7,498 nucleotides of DNA from Actinomycetes bacterium (GTDB lineage Bacteria; Actinomycetota; Acidimicrobiia; Acidimicrobiales; Acidimicrobiaceae): NCBI GenBank assembly GCA_021790495.1, contig JAJYGZ010000090.1, positions 1-7,498 on the forward strand. The letters run 5' to 3'. This document shows, one piece after another, positions 6,574 to 7,498 of this stretch (its first letter is position 1; each line of letters opens with the position of its first letter). Made by a program: the position numbers and the translations under genes. The notes below the pieces were generated by a model that ran no database searches, was not told the DNA's origin, and saw only the letters and a list, made by a program, of their open reading frames with translations.

Positions 6574-7276
6574 GGTCAAGGATCTAAGGGTATATTACGG
6601 CAAGATCGAGGCCCTTCGTGGGATTTCGCTCCAGGTTGACGCGGGCGAGATTGTCTGTCTCATAGGCGCCAATGGCGCGGGCAAGACGACGACGCTCAAG
6701 ACTATTTCTGGACTACGCAAAGTCTCTCACGGATCTGTCACCTTCAAGGGTGGTGACATCACCAGCATGCCGGGTCATCAGCGCGTTACGCTGGGATTAT
6801 GCCAATCTCCCGAAGGGCGGGGGATCTTTCCCGGGATGACCGTGATGGAGAATCTCGAGATGGGCGCCTATTCCCGCAAGAAAAAGGAGTCGGAGATAAT
6901 TGCCGCTGACTTCGAAAGGGTTTTTGGCCTGTTCCCCCGGCTCAGCGAACGGCGTAAACAGGTGGCAGGGACCATGTCCGGCGGCGAACAACAGATGATC
7001 GCCATCGGTCGCGCGCTGATGGCGGCGCCGGATCTGCTGCTCCTTGACGAGCCGTCCATGGGCCTGGCCCCCAAGCTCGTTACCCAGATCTTTGAGATCA
7101 TTCGCGAGATAAATTCCCAAGGCACAACGGTGCTCCTCGTGGAGCAAAATGCCACCCAAGCGCTATCGGTTTCCAATCGGGCGTACGTGCTGGAAACGGG
7201 CGAGATTACCCGGAGCGCTCCCGCTTCGGAACTCCTAAATGACGACTTTATCCGGGTTGCGTACTTGGGTGAGTAG
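6563..7276 (+). CDS. livF: Branched-chain amino acid-type ABC transporter ATP-binding protein LivF
   Basis: Second ATPase subunit, 237 residues. The frame is open back to 6533, but ATG at 6563 is chosen: GGGGG (6549-6553) is 9 nt upstream and the protein then starts MLLEVKDL, as LivF usually does. It overlaps the livG end by 11 nt (6563-6573), implying coupled translation. Motifs are Walker A GANGAGKT (35-42), SPEGRGIFPGMTVMENL (82-98) in the Q-loop region, signature MSGGEQQ (138-144), Walker B LLLLDEP with Glu163, then SMGLAP and LLVEQNA (191-197). At the usual His switch position LivF proteins carry Gln, as here (Gln195), so this is not damage. YVLETGEI (208-215) is the LivF hallmark. AYLGE closes the protein. 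Confidence 0.96.
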   Translation: MLLEVKDLRVYYGKIEALRGISLQVDAGEIVCLIGANGAGKTTTLKTISGLRKVSHGSVTFKGGDITSMPGHQRVTLGLCQSPEGRGIFPGMTVMENLEMGAYSRKKKESEIIAADFERVFGLFPRLSERRKQVAGTMSGGEQQMIAIGRALMAAPDLLLLDEPSMGLAPKLVTQIFEIIREINSQGTTVLLVEQNATQALSVSNRAYVLETGEITRSAPASELLNDDFIRVAYLGE

Positions 7277-7279
7277 AAT
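7274..7279 (+). promoter_or_regulatory. Possible -10 box for the CsoR-family gene
   Basis: TAGAAT overlaps the livF stop codon and lies 22 nt before the ATG at 7296. It matches five of six consensus -10 positions. No clear -35 sits at the usual distance, since the upstream bases are livF coding sequence. Initiation near 7286 would place the palindrome at 7278-7293 over the start of transcription, which suits a repressor site. The csoR gene could instead be only co-transcribed with livF. Confidence 0.35.
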
Positions 7280-7293
7280 ACCTCTAGGGGTAT
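7278..7293 (+). promoter_or_regulatory. CsoR-like operator palindrome
   Basis: ATACCTCTAGGGGTAT forms ATACC/GGTAT arms, with C-G and T-G pairs inside, so 7 of 8 half-site positions are symmetric if the T-G is counted. CsoR-family operators are typically ATACC/TACCC-type half-sites with a GGGGTA partner, and this site fits that pattern. It covers the AGGGG Shine-Dalgarno (7286-7290) of the CsoR-family gene that starts at 7296. This predicts autorepression relieved by the inducing metal or thiol species. The family pattern is established knowledge; binding here is inferred. Confidence 0.6.
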
Positions 7294-7295
7294 CA

Positions 7296-7498
7296 ATGTC
7301 AGGGAGTATTGTGGCGAGTAAGACGAATCCGGTTGAGCTCAGCAGCGGCGACGGTAGCGAAAGCGGCATGCAACTTTCAGATGCTGAGGTGCGGGAGTTT
7401 TCCAGGCGCCTGGCTCGCGTAGAGGGCCAGGTGGGCGGTCTCCAAAAGATGATCGAGGAACGCCGGGACTGCAACGACGTGGTGACTCAATTTCAAGC
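7296..7498 (+). CDS. CsoR/FrmR-family (DUF156) transcriptional repressor, 5' part, cut by window end
   Basis: Small all-helical DNA-binding regulator family sensing Cu(I), Ni/Co, formaldehyde or persulfides. Only the first 67 codons are visible. RRLARVEGQVGGLQKMIEER (37-56) followed by DCNDVVTQ (58-65) is the hallmark of helices 1-2. C59 matches the conserved first sensor cysteine (Cys36 of M. tuberculosis CsoR). The later His/Cys residues that would tell copper sensors from other subtypes lie beyond the window. The ATG at 7296 has AGGGG 5 nt upstream. A GTG at 7311 with AGGGAG (7301-7306) is an alternative, and the ATG at 7368 lacks a good site. The first ~28 residues are a polar Ser/Gly-rich extension ahead of the domain. 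It begins 19 nt after livF. Confidence 0.88.
   Translation, partial: MSGSIVASKTNPVELSSGDGSESGMQLSDAEVREFSRRLARVEGQVGGLQKMIEERRDCNDVVTQFQ

Noticed and set aside
7191..7195. LivF lacks the switch histidine (Gln in VEQN near 7140-7150)
   Set aside because: Gln at this place is normal for LivF proteins, so it is not a defect.

Overview
The window reads as a conserved stretch of a bacterial chromosome with every recognisable gene on the + strand. It probably comes from an actinobacterium of moderate GC. The clues are a lipoprotein with a Cys-Gly-polySer linker, GTG starts, actinobacterial-looking -10 boxes (TAGGAT, TAGAAT) and a CsoR-type regulator. A member of the Acidimicrobiia would fit, but that placement is inference. 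There is no sign of phage, insertion sequence, CRISPR or other mobile DNA.

Layout. (1) Positions 1-1438: the C-terminal part of a 4-alpha-glucanotransferase (GH77, malQ-like, cut by the window edge), then a DedA-family membrane protein 9 nt downstream. (2) Positions 1465-1776: two tRNA genes with encoded CCA ends, tRNA-Pro(UGG) and tRNA-Gly(UCC). A strong hairpin follows. (3) Positions 1815-2354: about 540 bp with no convincing gene; its last ~65 bp carry two adjacent inverted repeats just ahead of the next gene. (4) Positions 2355-7276: a complete five-gene LivJ/K-H-M-G-F ABC importer (substrate-binding lipoprotein, two permeases, two ATPases). A 15-bp hairpin with a T run separates the binding-protein gene from the permease genes. 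(5) Positions 7296-7498: the 5' part of a CsoR/FrmR-family metal- or thiol-sensing repressor, with a CsoR-like palindrome over its Shine-Dalgarno sequence.

How the genes work together. The lipoprotein should capture a branched-chain or other hydrophobic amino acid (or a related amide) outside the membrane and pass it to the LivH/LivM channel, which LivG/LivF drive with ATP. The hairpin after the binding-protein gene probably lets most transcripts stop there, giving more binding protein than permease. Downstream spacing is tight: livH-livM 27 nt, livM-livG directly abutting, livG-livF overlapping by 11 nt. This indicates one translationally coupled unit. The CsoR gene starts 19 nt after livF but appears to carry its own autoregulatory site.

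I found no clearly new system. The observations most worth checking are the intra-operon terminator/attenuator, the CsoR operator at the livF/csoR junction and the paired palindromes ahead of the binding-protein gene.
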